Shown in pieces: positions 1 through 7,761 of a stretch of DNA of 64,000 nucleotides. The translations under genes and the position numbers were made by a program. The stretch spans positions 434,001 through 498,000 of the forward strand of contig NZ_CP149798.1 in NCBI RefSeq assembly GCF_037940415.1. The letters are read 5' to 3'. Source of the DNA: Streptomyces sp. f51 (GTDB lineage Bacteria > Actinomycetota > Actinomycetes > Streptomycetales > Streptomycetaceae). Each line of letters starts with the position of its first letter. Within the stretch, counting starts at the first letter, position 1. Under the pieces are notes generated by a model. That model was not told the DNA's origin. It did not search any database and was given only the letters and a program-made list of their open reading frames with translations.

Positions 1-90
1 CCCCCTGACGGCGGCCCGTCCGGATTAGCCTGGTTGCGGGGTTGCTGGGCGGGGCCCCATTCGGCTCGGCTCGGATCGCAGGAGGCAGTC

Positions 91-1248
91 GTGGTGCGTG
101 CGCTCGGTTTCGCCGTCGTGGGGTTCGGCTGGATGGGACGGGTGCACACCCAGGCGTACGCCCGCGTCCTCCACCACTTCCCGCGGCTCCCGCTGCGTCC
201 CGAACCGATCGCCGTCGCCGACGAGGTGCCGGGGCGGTCCGAGGAGGCCGCCGAACGGTACGGCTTCGCCACGGCCGTGCGCGACTGGCGCGAGATCGCC
301 GACGATCCGCGTGTGGAGGCCGTGAGCATCACCGCGCCGAACTTCCTGCACCGTGAGATCGGTGTGGCCATGGCCGCGGCCGGCAAGCACATCTGGATCG
401 AGAAGCCGGTGGGACTGACCGCCGACGACGCCCGGGCCGTGTCGGGCGCGGTCGCCGCGGCCGGGGTCCGCGGCACGGTCGGCTTCAACTACCGGGGCGC
501 GCCCGCCGTCGTGGCGGCCCGCGAGCTCATCGCCTCCGGCGGCATCGGTGCCGTCACCCACGTACGCATCCGCTTCTTCAGCGATTACGCGGCCCACCCC
601 GAGGGCGCGTTGACCTGGCGCTACGAGCGTGAGCGCGGCGGCAGCGGGGTCCTCGGCGACCTGGCCTCGCACGGCGTCGACCTGGCCCGTTTCCTGCTGG
701 GCGAGATCGAGGCGCTGGTGGCGGACACCGCCGTCTTCGTGCCGCTGCGGGCCCGTCCGGCCGGAGCGACCTCCGGTCACGCGCGCGCGGCGGGCGGGGA
801 ACCGGCGCCCGTGGAGAACGAGGACTACGTCAACTGCCTGCTGCGCTTCGCCTCCGGCGCGCGGGGCGTTCTGGAGGCGTGCCGGGTCTCGGTGGGCGAG
901 CAGAACGACTACGGGTTCGACGTCCATGGCACCAAGGGCTCGGTGTCCTGGGACTTCCGCCGGATGGGCGAGCTCGGGGTGAGCCGAGGATCCACGTACC
1001 AGGACCAGCCGGTCAGCACCGTGTACGTCGGCCCGGGAGACGGGGACTACGCCGCCTTCCAGCCGGGCGCGGCGAACGCCATGGGCTACGACGATCTCAA
1101 GGTCGTCGAGGCGCACGCGTTTCTGCGGTCGATCGCGGACGACAGGCCGTACGGGGCCACGCCGGCCGACGCGGTGCGCAGCGCGGTGGCACTGGACGCG
1201 ATGGTGCGGTCGGCGGCTTCGGGTACGTGGGTGACGCTGGAGGCGTAG
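91..1248 (+). CDS. Gfo/Idh/MocA-family NAD(P)-dependent oxidoreductase
   Basis: A 385-residue dehydrogenase of the Gfo/Idh/MocA family, which oxidises or reduces sugars, inositols or related polyols in the cytoplasm with NAD(P). The N-terminal Rossmann fold shows the dinucleotide loop VGFGWMG at about residues 10-16. The family's EKP motif (WIEKPVGLT), which carries the catalytic lysine, is near residues 104-106. The remainder matches the usual alpha/beta C-terminal domain and the length is normal. I start it at GTG 91, 5 bases after AGGAGG at 80-85; GTG 94 is equally possible, and the open frame back to 34 lacks a ribosome site. The substrate cannot be read from the sequence. A sugar ABC transporter lies 5.5 kb downstream, but nothing links the two directly. 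Confidence 0.88.
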   Translation: MVRALGFAVVGFGWMGRVHTQAYARVLHHFPRLPLRPEPIAVADEVPGRSEEAAERYGFATAVRDWREIADDPRVEAVSITAPNFLHREIGVAMAAAGKHIWIEKPVGLTADDARAVSGAVAAAGVRGTVGFNYRGAPAVVAARELIASGGIGAVTHVRIRFFSDYAAHPEGALTWRYERERGGSGVLGDLASHGVDLARFLLGEIEALVADTAVFVPLRARPAGATSGHARAAGGEPAPVENEDYVNCLLRFASGARGVLEACRVSVGEQNDYGFDVHGTKGSVSWDFRRMGELGVSRGSTYQDQPVSTVYVGPGDGDYAAFQPGAANAMGYDDLKVVEAHAFLRSIADDRPYGATPADAVRSAVALDAMVRSAASGTWVTLEA

Positions 1249-1360
1249 CCGCCCGGCCCGCGCGCGGTGAGCGGGCGCCCGGACGGCTGGCCGGAATCGC
1301 GGCGAGCGAGCGCGCGGACACCCCCTCAGGCACGGGGAGAGCGAGCGCCCGGACGCCTGG

Positions 1361-1756
1361 TCAGGCGGAGGCGAAGACGTCCTCGGGGGCGTCGTCGAGG
1401 ACGAATCCGTTGTCGAGCCGGACGCGGACGGTGACACGGAGCATCTGTCGCTGGAAGGCGACCCAGTGTTCCTCCAAGACCCCCACCTGCTCCTCCAGTT
1501 GCTTCCTGCTCGCGGACGGCATCTGGTGGCCGAAGTCGTCCAGGAGCGACTTGAGGCGCTGGTACTCACCGACCTCGTGGCTCTGCTGCCGGTCGTGCTC
1601 GTCCACGCGCTCGACGGTGCCCTCGACGCCTGCCGCCAGGGCCAGGGAGGCGGCGAAGGCGCCCGTCTCCTCCGGGGCCTCCCCGGCCGGGGTCACCGAC
1701 CCGGCCAACCGGAGTTCCGCCGCCAGCCGCACCCGTTGGCCCACGTTCAGCGTCAT
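1361..1756 (-). CDS. Hypothetical protein, 131 aa
   Basis: I do not recognise this protein. It has 131 residues, no signal peptide and no membrane segment. The N-terminus (TLNVGQRVRLAAELRLAGSV) and C-terminus (LRVTVRVRLDNGFVLDD) look like beta strands around a charged, helical middle (residues about 50-95) rich in Glu, Gln and Leu. Ribosome-site-like purines (AGGAGGACGAAGG) precede the ATG. It stands alone on the minus strand, 112 bases past the convergent end of the dehydrogenase gene. Codon use is typical of the window, so it is probably a real cytoplasmic protein of unknown role. Confidence 0.6.
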   Translation of the reverse strand: MTLNVGQRVRLAAELRLAGSVTPAGEAPEETGAFAASLALAAGVEGTVERVDEHDRQQSHEVGEYQRLKSLLDDFGHQMPSASRKQLEEQVGVLEEHWVAFQRQMLRVTVRVRLDNGFVLDDAPEDVFASA

Positions 1757-1887
1757 CGGTCCTTCGTCCTCCTCGTCGGTCGGCGGCGATCCGGTGCGCG
1801 AGGCGCCGCCAGGCGTACCGGAGAGGAGACGATCATCCCATCCCCGGCTCCGGTCCCGCCCGTGCGCCTCGCGCGCCCCCGCTCAGC

Positions 1888-2955
1888 TCAGCTGTCGGCC
1901 CCCGCGGCCCTCTCGCCGTGCCGGTCGACCACGGCGCGCTGGAGCACGGCGATGCTGCCCGTCAGCGTGTCGGACGTGATGCCCTTCTGCTTGTCGTGGG
2001 TGATGAAGCCGCGCGCGCCGAGGAACGCGAGACTGTGCTTGTCGAAGATCCATTCGTCACGCGTGGCGGAGGAGGCGTCCTCACGGGTGATGCCGATGCC
2101 GTGGCGCCCGGCCACGTCCACGGCGTCCGGGATCTCCTTGACGCCCGGTATCCTCGCGGCCGCCTTGTACAGCGCGGCGGTGTTCCGCGGCGGCATGAGC
2201 GTCTGGCTCAGCAGGTCGCCGATCAGCGAGAAGACGGCCTGCTCCCTGGACTCGCCGTCCGACACGCGGACTTCGCGGCGCAGCACGGTGAGCAGCGCGT
2301 CGGGATCCGTCGGCAGCGAGGACAGCCAGGTGTACGTGGGGTGGTCGATCCCCGCCGGGACCGCGGCGGTCGACTCGATGGGGATCGTCTCGTCGGGCAT
2401 CACGGCGTCCTTGCCCGACTCGCGCATCCAGCCGGTGGTCGTCAGGGGCCTGGGGTCCTGCGAGGTCCACGTCTCCAGCGTGTGCGGGGCGCCGAGTCGT
2501 ATGGGCCCCTCGAACGTCCCCTTGTTCGAGACGGTCAGGCTCCTGACGTACACGAACTGGTCGTCCCTGACCGGGGTGGCATCGGCTGCCATCGCGACGA
2601 CGGCGATCCGGTGGAGGGTGACGGCGGCGTTCCGCGCGTGGGCGCCGCCGGTCGCCGCCCGGTCCGCCGGGGTGGGGCCGCTGCCGGCGCCCGGGCCGGT
2701 GAGAGTGAGGGCCAGCGCTCCGGCCAGCACGGTCGAGGCGAGGGGCACCAGGAGCGCCGGACGTGTCAGCCGGCGGCGCGGTGCCCGGGCCGGGGTCGGT
2801 GCCGGAGCCTCGGCGGCGGCGTTCCCGAGGTCTTGGTCGATCTGCTGCATCAGGACGTCCTTGTGGTGGAGGTGTCGCTCCGGCGGGAGGTCCCATTCGG
2901 CCGGGGCGGACAGCAGCTCCAGCGCGTCCTCGGTCCGTCGACCGTCGGCGTTCAT
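1888..2955 (-). CDS. CU044_5270-type membrane protein coupled to ECF sigma factor
   Basis: A 355-residue protein of the CU044_5270 type: a short charged cytoplasmic N-terminus (about 1-60), one transmembrane helix (about 63-85, LLVPLASTVLAGALALTLTG) and a large extracytoplasmic domain. Its ATG overlaps the stop of the upstream sigma factor gene (ATGA, 2952-2955), so the two are translationally coupled. By position and topology it could be the membrane partner or anti-sigma factor of that sigma factor. However, I see no zinc-binding anti-sigma HxxxCxxC motif, so that role is an inference from context. The domain contains tyrosine- and proline-rich stretches but no catalytic motif I can identify. 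Confidence 0.72.
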   Translation of the reverse strand: MNADGRRTEDALELLSAPAEWDLPPERHLHHKDVLMQQIDQDLGNAAAEAPAPTPARAPRRRLTRPALLVPLASTVLAGALALTLTGPGAGSGPTPADRAATGGAHARNAAVTLHRIAVVAMAADATPVRDDQFVYVRSLTVSNKGTFEGPIRLGAPHTLETWTSQDPRPLTTTGWMRESGKDAVMPDETIPIESTAAVPAGIDHPTYTWLSSLPTDPDALLTVLRREVRVSDGESREQAVFSLIGDLLSQTLMPPRNTAALYKAAARIPGVKEIPDAVDVAGRHGIGITREDASSATRDEWIFDKHSLAFLGARGFITHDKQKGITSDTLTGSIAVLQRAVVDRHGERAAGADS

Positions 2956-3596
2956 CGGGTCCCCTCCTTCAGGAACAGGGCCGCGAACGCGGCCTCACTC
3001 TCCACCTCTCCACGGGGGCCGGGAGGTTCCGTCCTCGCACCGCCCTGCCCGGAGCTGAGCCGGTCGAGCCGGGCCCGGGCGCGCGAGAGCCTCGACCGTA
3101 CGGTGCCGACGGGGATGCCGAGCGTCTCCGCGGCCTGCCGGTAGTCGAGCCCGGCCGACACGCACAGCGCGAACACCTCACGCTCCTGGCGGCGCAGCCG
3201 GCCCAGCGCCTCGTGGACGAGCGCGAGCCGGCGGGCGTCGTCGATCCGCCCGGCCGTCTCCTCGGCGAAGTCCTCCACGGGACGCGGCAACGGGCTGCGC
3301 GCCAGGAAGGCGAGCCGCCGGCGCAGACTCCGGTTGGCGTTGCGCGCCTTGTGCGTGGCGATGCCGAACAGCCAGGGCCCCAGCGTGCCGCCCTCCGGCT
3401 CGACCCGTTCCCGGCCGCGCCAGGCGGCGAGGAACGTCTCGGACATGACCTCCTCGGCCTGCGACCAGTTGCCGGTCAGCCGCAGGGCGTGGTTGTAGAC
3501 CGCCCGCGCGTACTGGTCGTAGAGCTCGGCGAACGCCGTCCGGTCTCCCGCCCGTATGCGCGCGCGCATGGACTCCGCTGGTTCTTTTTGACTCAC
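2952..3596 (-). CDS. ECF-type RNA polymerase sigma factor
   Basis: A 214-residue sigma-70 family ECF factor that would direct RNA polymerase to a small regulon. Region 2 is clear (FAELYDQYARAVYNHALRL, then a WSQAEEVMSETFLAAW stretch), and so is region 4 with its helix-turn-helix (LDYRQAAETLGIPVGTVRSR). I start it at GTG 3596, 8 bases after GGAGAG; a longer open frame to 3674 has no ribosome site. The stop overlaps the start of the CU044_5270-type membrane protein gene by 4 bp, which suggests that protein as its partner. No SnoaL domain is attached. Target promoters are unknown. Confidence 0.88.
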   Translation of the reverse strand: MSQKEPAESMRARIRAGDRTAFAELYDQYARAVYNHALRLTGNWSQAEEVMSETFLAAWRGRERVEPEGGTLGPWLFGIATHKARNANRSLRRRLAFLARSPLPRPVEDFAEETAGRIDDARRLALVHEALGRLRRQEREVFALCVSAGLDYRQAAETLGIPVGTVRSRLSRARARLDRLSSGQGGARTEPPGPRGEVESEAAFAALFLKEGTR

Positions 3597-3767
3597 ACCC
3601 GGTACTCTCCGTGGCCCGCCCGGGGTTCCTGTGGCGCGCGTCACCCCCGGATGCGAGGGACGCCCGCACCGCACGACCCTAGGGCGTTCGGCGAGCCGAC
3701 CGAGGCGATGCGATCAGCCGAAGGTCGGGACGTACGCCTGGATACGAGGGCCGAGCCGGACCTCGTG

Positions 3768-4421
3768 TCAGCTCTTGGGCATGAGGACCGTGTCGATGAT
3801 GTAGACGTTGGCGTTGGCGGTCTTCACGTTGCCGCAGACGACCTTCGCGGAGTCGTTGACCGTGTACGACTCACCCGAACCGGAGGTCGTGAGCTTCGAC
3901 TTCTCCAGCGTCGTGAAGGAGCCGTTCTCCAGGTCCTTCGGCGTCAGCTTCTGGCCCACCACGTGATAGGTCAGGATCTTCGTCAGCTGCGCCTTGTCGT
4001 TGAGGACCTTGTCCAGCGTCGCCTTCGGGATCTTCGCGAAGGCGTCGTTGGTCGGCGCGAACACGGTGATGTTCTGCGCGTTGTTGAGGGTGTCGACCAG
4101 ACCCGCCTTCTTCACCGCCGTCACCAGGGTCGAAAGCGCGGGGTTGTTGGAAGCCGCGGTCGCCACCGGGTCCTTGGACATGCCGTCGAACGAACCGGCA
4201 CCGTTCTTCGGAACCGAGGCACAGCCGGGCCCGAACGGCTGGTCCATGCCGCTCGCGCTGGAACCGCCCATGTCGGCGCTCTTGGTCGCCGCAGCCGCCG
4301 TCGTCGAGGCGGAATCGGACGTGCCCGAAGCACTGCTGCCACTGGAGCACGCGGTCATGACCAGCGGAAGCACGGCGGCGGCGGCCAGAAGACCGGAGGT
4401 ACGGCGGATACGGGTGTTCAT
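3768..4421 (-). CDS. Fasciclin-domain surface lipoprotein
   Basis: A 217-residue secreted lipoprotein with one fasciclin (FAS1) domain, a cell-adhesion type fold. The signal peptide ends in a lipobox with Cys25 (VMTAC), followed by a Ser/Thr/Ala-rich linker. The FAS1 landmarks are VFAPTNDAFAKIP (H1), ILTYHVVGQKLT and the closing VYIIDTVLMP (H2). The ATG at 4421 (or 4424) follows AGGAG closely, and the longer in-frame extension to 4706 would hide the signal peptide inside the protein. It lies downstream of, but 171 bp from, the ECF sigma gene and faces the same way. Similar lipoproteins often sit in sigma-factor neighbourhoods, but the ligand is unknown. Confidence 0.87.
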   Translation of the reverse strand: MNTRIRRTSGLLAAAAVLPLVMTACSSGSSASGTSDSASTTAAAATKSADMGGSSASGMDQPFGPGCASVPKNGAGSFDGMSKDPVATAASNNPALSTLVTAVKKAGLVDTLNNAQNITVFAPTNDAFAKIPKATLDKVLNDKAQLTKILTYHVVGQKLTPKDLENGSFTTLEKSKLTTSGSGESYTVNDSAKVVCGNVKTANANVYIIDTVLMPKS

Positions 4422-4752
4422 CATGTTCTCCTGGGGAACGGCGCGGCACGATGCGGCCACGCTCGGGGATGTCACGGAAGGGCGTTTCGTAAAGGTGCTC
4501 GCCGCTCGCGGGCGGGCGGACGAACCAGAGGCCCGGTCGAGGGTCGCGAGCGCGGCGCGCCGGCCACGGACGCCGAGCCGCTCCATGCGCCCGGCCGGCC
4601 GCGCTCGCTGAACCCTCTCTTCGTCCCTCACACCGGGAATCCGGTCCTGCGCACCGGGCGGATTGGCCCAGGCACCTGATCGGGTGAAAAGAGGTCCCGT
4701 ACCCATCCGCTCCGCGTTCCGTCACGGATCAGAGGCTTGCGCCGGCGACAGC

Positions 4753-4788
4753 CCTTCGCCCGCCGGAAGGGATCTCGGCGGGCGAAGG
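4753..4788. repeat. Perfect 12-bp inverted repeat (hairpin)
   Basis: CCTTCGCCCGCC at 4753-4764 is matched perfectly by its reverse complement at 4777-4788, with a 12-base loop. There is no U-tract on either side. Both neighbouring genes are transcribed away from it, so it is not an ordinary end-of-gene terminator. It could stop transcripts entering the region or form an RNA or DNA regulatory element. Confidence 0.7.
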
Positions 4789-4831
4789 ACACGTCGTACG
4801 GGGGGATCCACGTTTCCCGCGTCCTCCGGTC

Positions 4832-4856
4832 ATCCGGAACGACCACGGTTCCGGAT
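4832..4856. promoter_or_regulatory. Perfect 9-bp inverted repeat upstream of HATPase gene
   Basis: ATCCGGAAC (4832-4840) and GTTCCGGAT (4848-4856) are exact reverse complements separated by 7 bases. The site ends 46 bases before the ATG at 4903, where an operator or promoter-overlapping regulator site would be expected. No adjacent regulator gene is an obvious candidate to bind it. Confidence 0.5.
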
Positions 4857-4902
4857 CACTGACAGAGCCGCACCACGCCCCTCCTGAGAGGAGGCACCGG
4901 CC

Positions 4903-5346
4903 ATGACCGTCACCACCCCGACCCCGGCACCCCCGACCGGTCGGCCCCACAGCCCCGTTGCCGACCATCGGCTGGCCGTCGCCCTGCCCTGCGGACCGCA
5001 CTCCCCACGGCTGGCCCGGCACATCGCCGCCCGATGGCTGGCCGCGCACGGGGCTCCGGCCTCGCGCCTGTGCAATGCGGTGCTCATCGTCTCGGAACTG
5101 GTCACCAACGCCGTCCGGCACACGCACGAGCCCTGCACGCTCCAACTCACCTGGCGCGGAAGCCGGCTGGACATCGCCGTCGCGGACCACGGCGAGAAGC
5201 CGCCGGAGACGTCCGGCGCACCGGGCGAGCACGGCGGCTTCGGGCTCCCTCTCATCGAGGGCCTCGGAGGACGGATCGAGACGGTCCCCGCGCTCGGCGG
5301 CAAGACCGTGCACGCGACGGTGACCCTCACCCCGTTCGGCGCCTGA
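4903..5346 (+). CDS. ATP-binding anti-sigma-type protein (HATPase_c fold)
   Basis: A 147-residue stand-alone HATPase_c domain protein of the RsbW/SpoIIAB type, very numerous in Streptomyces. Such proteins bind ATP and usually act as anti-sigma or anti-anti-sigma kinases. The N box is visible as VSELVTNAVRHT (residues about 62-73), the G1 box as IAVADHG (about 91-97), and the G2 region as GGFGLPLIEGLGGRIE. There is no membrane segment or sensor domain. The start has GAGGAGG about 10 bases upstream. No cognate sigma or STAS gene is adjacent; the nearest sigma factor is 1.3 kb away on the other strand. Confidence 0.85.
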   Translation: MTVTTPTPAPPTGRPHSPVADHRLAVALPCGPHSPRLARHIAARWLAAHGAPASRLCNAVLIVSELVTNAVRHTHEPCTLQLTWRGSRLDIAVADHGEKPPETSGAPGEHGGFGLPLIEGLGGRIETVPALGGKTVHATVTLTPFGA

Positions 5347-5402
5347 ACCGCGCCGCCGCGCCGTCACACCGGAGTGGACGGGCGGGCGCGGTCCAGTCGG
5401 CT

Positions 5403-5426
5403 TCCGGGCGTCCACCGGAGCCCGGA
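5403..5426. terminator. Candidate terminator between convergent genes
   Basis: TCCGGGC (5403-5409) and GCCCGGA (5420-5426) form a 7-bp stem with a 10-base loop between the convergent HATPase and DUF1772 genes. There is no T-run, as is common for Streptomyces terminators. It is a modest hairpin, so the call is tentative. Confidence 0.4.
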
Positions 5427-5430
5427 CGTC

Positions 5431-5877
5431 TCAGGCGAGGGCGGCGGCCAGCAGGGCGAAGGCGGCGATGAGGACGGCGACGCGGACGTAGTGGTAGCGG
5501 TTCCAGCGGTCCAGCTGCTGCTTCCAGTCGGCGGGCCGGTTGTCCGGGGTCCAGGTCTTGTTCCGGTTGTTGATCGGGACGAGCAGCAGTATCGACATGA
5601 TCACGCTGACGATCAGCAGACCGGCGGCGGTCACGACGAGTCCGGCGCCGTGACCGTGCCACCCGGCGACGGCCCAGATCGCGGCGAGGACGACCGAGCC
5701 GATGTACCAGAACGGCATCAGGGCGCCCAGCATGCGGCCGCCGTGGGCGTGGCCGAGTTGACCGCTGTCCTCCGGAAGCGCGTCCAGGATCCGGTTCATG
5801 ATGAAGGCGACGGAGAACTCCACCCCCACCAACACGCCGACGACCACGGTGGTGAAGACCTCGAGTGCGGTGAGCAT
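5431..5877 (-). CDS. DUF1772 integral membrane protein
   Basis: A 148-residue membrane protein of the DUF1772 (anthrone-oxygenase-like) family. Four hydrophobic helices are apparent at about residues 4-26, 53-71, 79-101 and 128-147. The family-type motif NNRNKTW lies after the third helix, and W(K)QQLDRWNRYHYVR precedes the last. The ATG at 5877 is preceded by GGGAGGG with correct spacing; longer upstream reading in the same frame would run through the tetR gene and is rejected. It is divergent from a TetR gene, and the gap holds several CTAGC-N3-GCTAG sites. Repression by that TetR is therefore likely. The biochemical role is not known. Confidence 0.83.
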   Translation of the reverse strand: MLTALEVFTTVVVGVLVGVEFSVAFIMNRILDALPEDSGQLGHAHGGRMLGALMPFWYIGSVVLAAIWAVAGWHGHGAGLVVTAAGLLIVSVIMSILLLVPINNRNKTWTPDNRPADWKQQLDRWNRYHYVRVAVLIAAFALLAAALA

Positions 5878-5893
5878 GATGACCCTCCCAGGA

Positions 5894-5959
5894 TCTAGCG
5901 TTGCTAGCTGATGAGGCAACGCTAGACCTAACTGCGCTCGATTGTCTAGCAGTGCTAGA
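5894..5959. promoter_or_regulatory. TetR operator cluster, CTAGC-N3-GCTAG
   Basis: Two dyads match CTAGC-N3-GCTAG: 5895-5907 (spacer GTT) and 5946-5958 (spacer AGT, extended to TCTAGC/GCTAGA). A larger perfect inverted repeat pairs TCTAGCGTTGC (5894-5904) with GCAACGCTAGA (5916-5926). The downstream dyad runs into TAGAAT (5955-5960), a plausible -10 box lying 8 bases before the tetR ATG. The upstream dyads lie next to the ribosome site of the DUF1772 gene. The layout suits one TetR repressing both divergent genes. Confidence 0.7.
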
Positions 5960-5967
5960 ATCGAGGT

Positions 5968-6546
5968 ATGTCGGTACAGGAACGCAAGGAGCGTGAGCGG
6001 GCGGGCCGCGAACGCCTCATCGTGGCGACGGCCCGCGAACTCGCCGAGCAGCAGGGCTGGGACGCGGTCACCACGCGCCGGCTCGCCGAGCGCATCGAGT
6101 ACAGCCAGCCCGTCCTCTACAGCCATTTCCGCGGCAAGCGCGAGATCATCGGCGCCGTCGCCCTCGAAGGCGCCGCCGAGATGGCCGCGGCACTGCGGGC
6201 CGCGACCTCCACCGCGGACGGCCCCCGCGCCCGGGTCACCGCCCTGGCTCGCGCCTACCTGGACTTCGCCGAGCGCAACCCGGCGGTCTACGACGCCATG
6301 TTCCAGCTCGACGGGGGCCTGGCGTTCGCGCAGGAGGACACCCCGGAGCCGTTGAAGGACGCCTTCGCCGCTCTGCTGGAGAGTCTCGGCGACGTTGCCG
6401 GGGACGGCGTTCATCCGGGCCTGTTCACCGAGGTGTTCTGGGCGGCTCTGCACGGGGTGGCCACCCTGACCCGGGCGGGACGGCTTCCGCCGGAGTACGC
6501 CGAGCAGCGGGTGACGATCCTGGTGGACCGGCTCGCCGCGCTCTGA
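5968..6546 (+). CDS. TetR/AcrR-family transcriptional regulator
   Basis: A 192-residue TetR-family repressor. The N-terminal helix-turn-helix is clear (VTTRRLAERIEYSQPVLYSH, about residues 33-52), followed by FRGKREIIGAVA. The C-terminal helical ligand domain (about 60-190) includes a WAALHG-VATLTRAGRLP segment. The start at 5968 has only a weak GAGG right before it and a TAGAAT box 8 bases upstream, so the transcript may be leaderless. It is divergent from the DUF1772 gene and probably regulates that gene and itself through the CTAGC dyads between them. The ligand is unknown. Confidence 0.88.
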   Translation: MSVQERKERERAGRERLIVATARELAEQQGWDAVTTRRLAERIEYSQPVLYSHFRGKREIIGAVALEGAAEMAAALRAATSTADGPRARVTALARAYLDFAERNPAVYDAMFQLDGGLAFAQEDTPEPLKDAFAALLESLGDVAGDGVHPGLFTEVFWAALHGVATLTRAGRLPPEYAEQRVTILVDRLAAL

Positions 6547-6741
6547 CGCACCGTCCGGACGGCCGGGCGTCCTCCCGCCTCGGAAGCCCGTCCACCAGGT
6601 CACCTGATGGCCTGTCACATCAGCGATGCGGCAAGGGTGTTGTCCATCGGTCCGGTCCCGTTCCCATGCGTGATGCGCCTGTTGCTGGGGATGTACAGGA
6701 GGAACACACAGGCCCCGGTCGCACAGTGAGGTGCTGGACTG

Positions 6742-7761
6742 ATGGATCGCATGTTCCGAACCCGTTCCCGGAGACTCGCCCCCCTCGTGGCCCTGACCGC
6801 CGCGTCCTTACTGCTCGCCGCGGGCTGCTCCAGCGGTTCCGGCGGCAAGAAGGCCGAGGAGAGCGGGGCCGGCGGCACCGTGGGCAAGGCGGACACACCG
6901 CCGATGACGGTCGCCCTCGTCACCCACCAGGCGCCGGGCGACACGTTCTGGGACATCGTCCGCAAGGGCGCCGAGGCGGCGGCCGCCAAGGACAACATCC
7001 GTCTCGTCTACGCCCACAACCCGAACGCGGGCGACCAGGCCAACCTGGTGCAGAACGCGATCGACCAGAAGGTGGACGGCATCGCGATCACCCTCGCCAA
7101 GCCGGACGCCATGAAGGACGTGGTGGGCAAGGCGACTTCGGCCGGCATCCCCGTCGTGGGCCTCAACTCCGGGCTCAGCGACTGGAAGAAGCTCGGCCTG
7201 ATGGAGTTCTTCGGCCAGGACGAGACCGTCGCGGGCGAGGCGCTGGGCAAGAGGCTGAACGCGGAAGGGGCCAAGAAGGCCGTCTGCGTCGTCCAGGAGC
7301 AGGGCAACATCGGCCTCACCCAGCGCTGCGACGGCGTGAGGAAGACGTTCGGCGGGACGACGGAGAACCTGTACGTCAACGGCACCGACATGCCGTCCGT
7401 GAAGTCCACCATCACGGCCAAGCTCAAGCAGGACCCGGCGATCGACTACGTCGTCGCCCTCGGAGCTCCGTACGCCCTGACCTCGGTGCAGGCCGTGAGT
7501 GACGCCGGGAGCAAGGCGAAGATCGCCACGTTCGACCTCAACAAGGACCTCACCGGCGCCATCAGCAAGGGCACCATCCAGTTCGCCGTCGATCAACAGC
7601 CATACCTCCAGGGCTACTTGGCGATCGACTCCCTGTGGCTCTACAAGAACAACGGCAACTACAGCGGCGGCGGCGAGCAGCCGGTGCTCACCGGTCCGGC
7701 GTTCGTGGACAAGGGCAACGTCGACACCGTCGCCCGGTTCGCCGCCAAGGGCACCCGGTGA
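6742..7761 (+). CDS. Sugar ABC transporter substrate-binding lipoprotein (TTA codon)
   Basis: A 339-residue periplasmic-binding-protein-like lipoprotein of the ribose/xylose type (Peripla_BP_4), anchored outside the membrane to capture a sugar. The signal peptide ends in lipobox LAAGC with Cys29, followed by a Ser/Gly linker. Family landmarks include [37 protein letters not shown] and [18 protein letters not shown] lies about 10 bases before the ATG. Leucine 23, in the signal peptide, is encoded by TTA (6808-6810), so full translation should need the bldA leucyl-tRNA. The stop overlaps the permease start (TGATG at 7759-7763). The substrate is not determinable. Confidence 0.9.
   Translation: MDRMFRTRSRRLAPLVALTAASLLLAAGCSSGSGGKKAEESGAGGTVGKADTPPMTVALVTHQAPGDTFWDIVRKGAEAAAAKDNIRLVYAHNPNAGDQANLVQNAIDQKVDGIAITLAKPDAMKDVVGKATSAGIPVVGLNSGLSDWKKLGLMEFFGQDETVAGEALGKRLNAEGAKKAVCVVQEQGNIGLTQRCDGVRKTFGGTTENLYVNGTDMPSVKSTITAKLKQDPAIDYVVALGAPYALTSVQAVSDAGSKAKIATFDLNKDLTGAISKGTIQFAVDQQPYLQGYLAIDSLWLYKNNGNYSGGGEQPVLTGPAFVDKGNVDTVARFAAKGTR

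Larger units (their letters stand above)
4422..4902. other. Divergent intergenic region with two perfect inverted repeats
   Basis: About 480 bases between the divergent fasciclin and HATPase genes. I see no convincing coding sequence on either strand. Two perfect inverted repeats occur in the half next to the HATPase gene (4753-4788 and 4832-4856) and are listed separately. Confidence 0.6.

Noticed and set aside
1888..2955. Classical zinc anti-sigma factor partner of the ECF sigma factor
   Set aside because: No HxxxCxxC motif in the cytoplasmic segment; only position and topology suggest a sigma-linked role.
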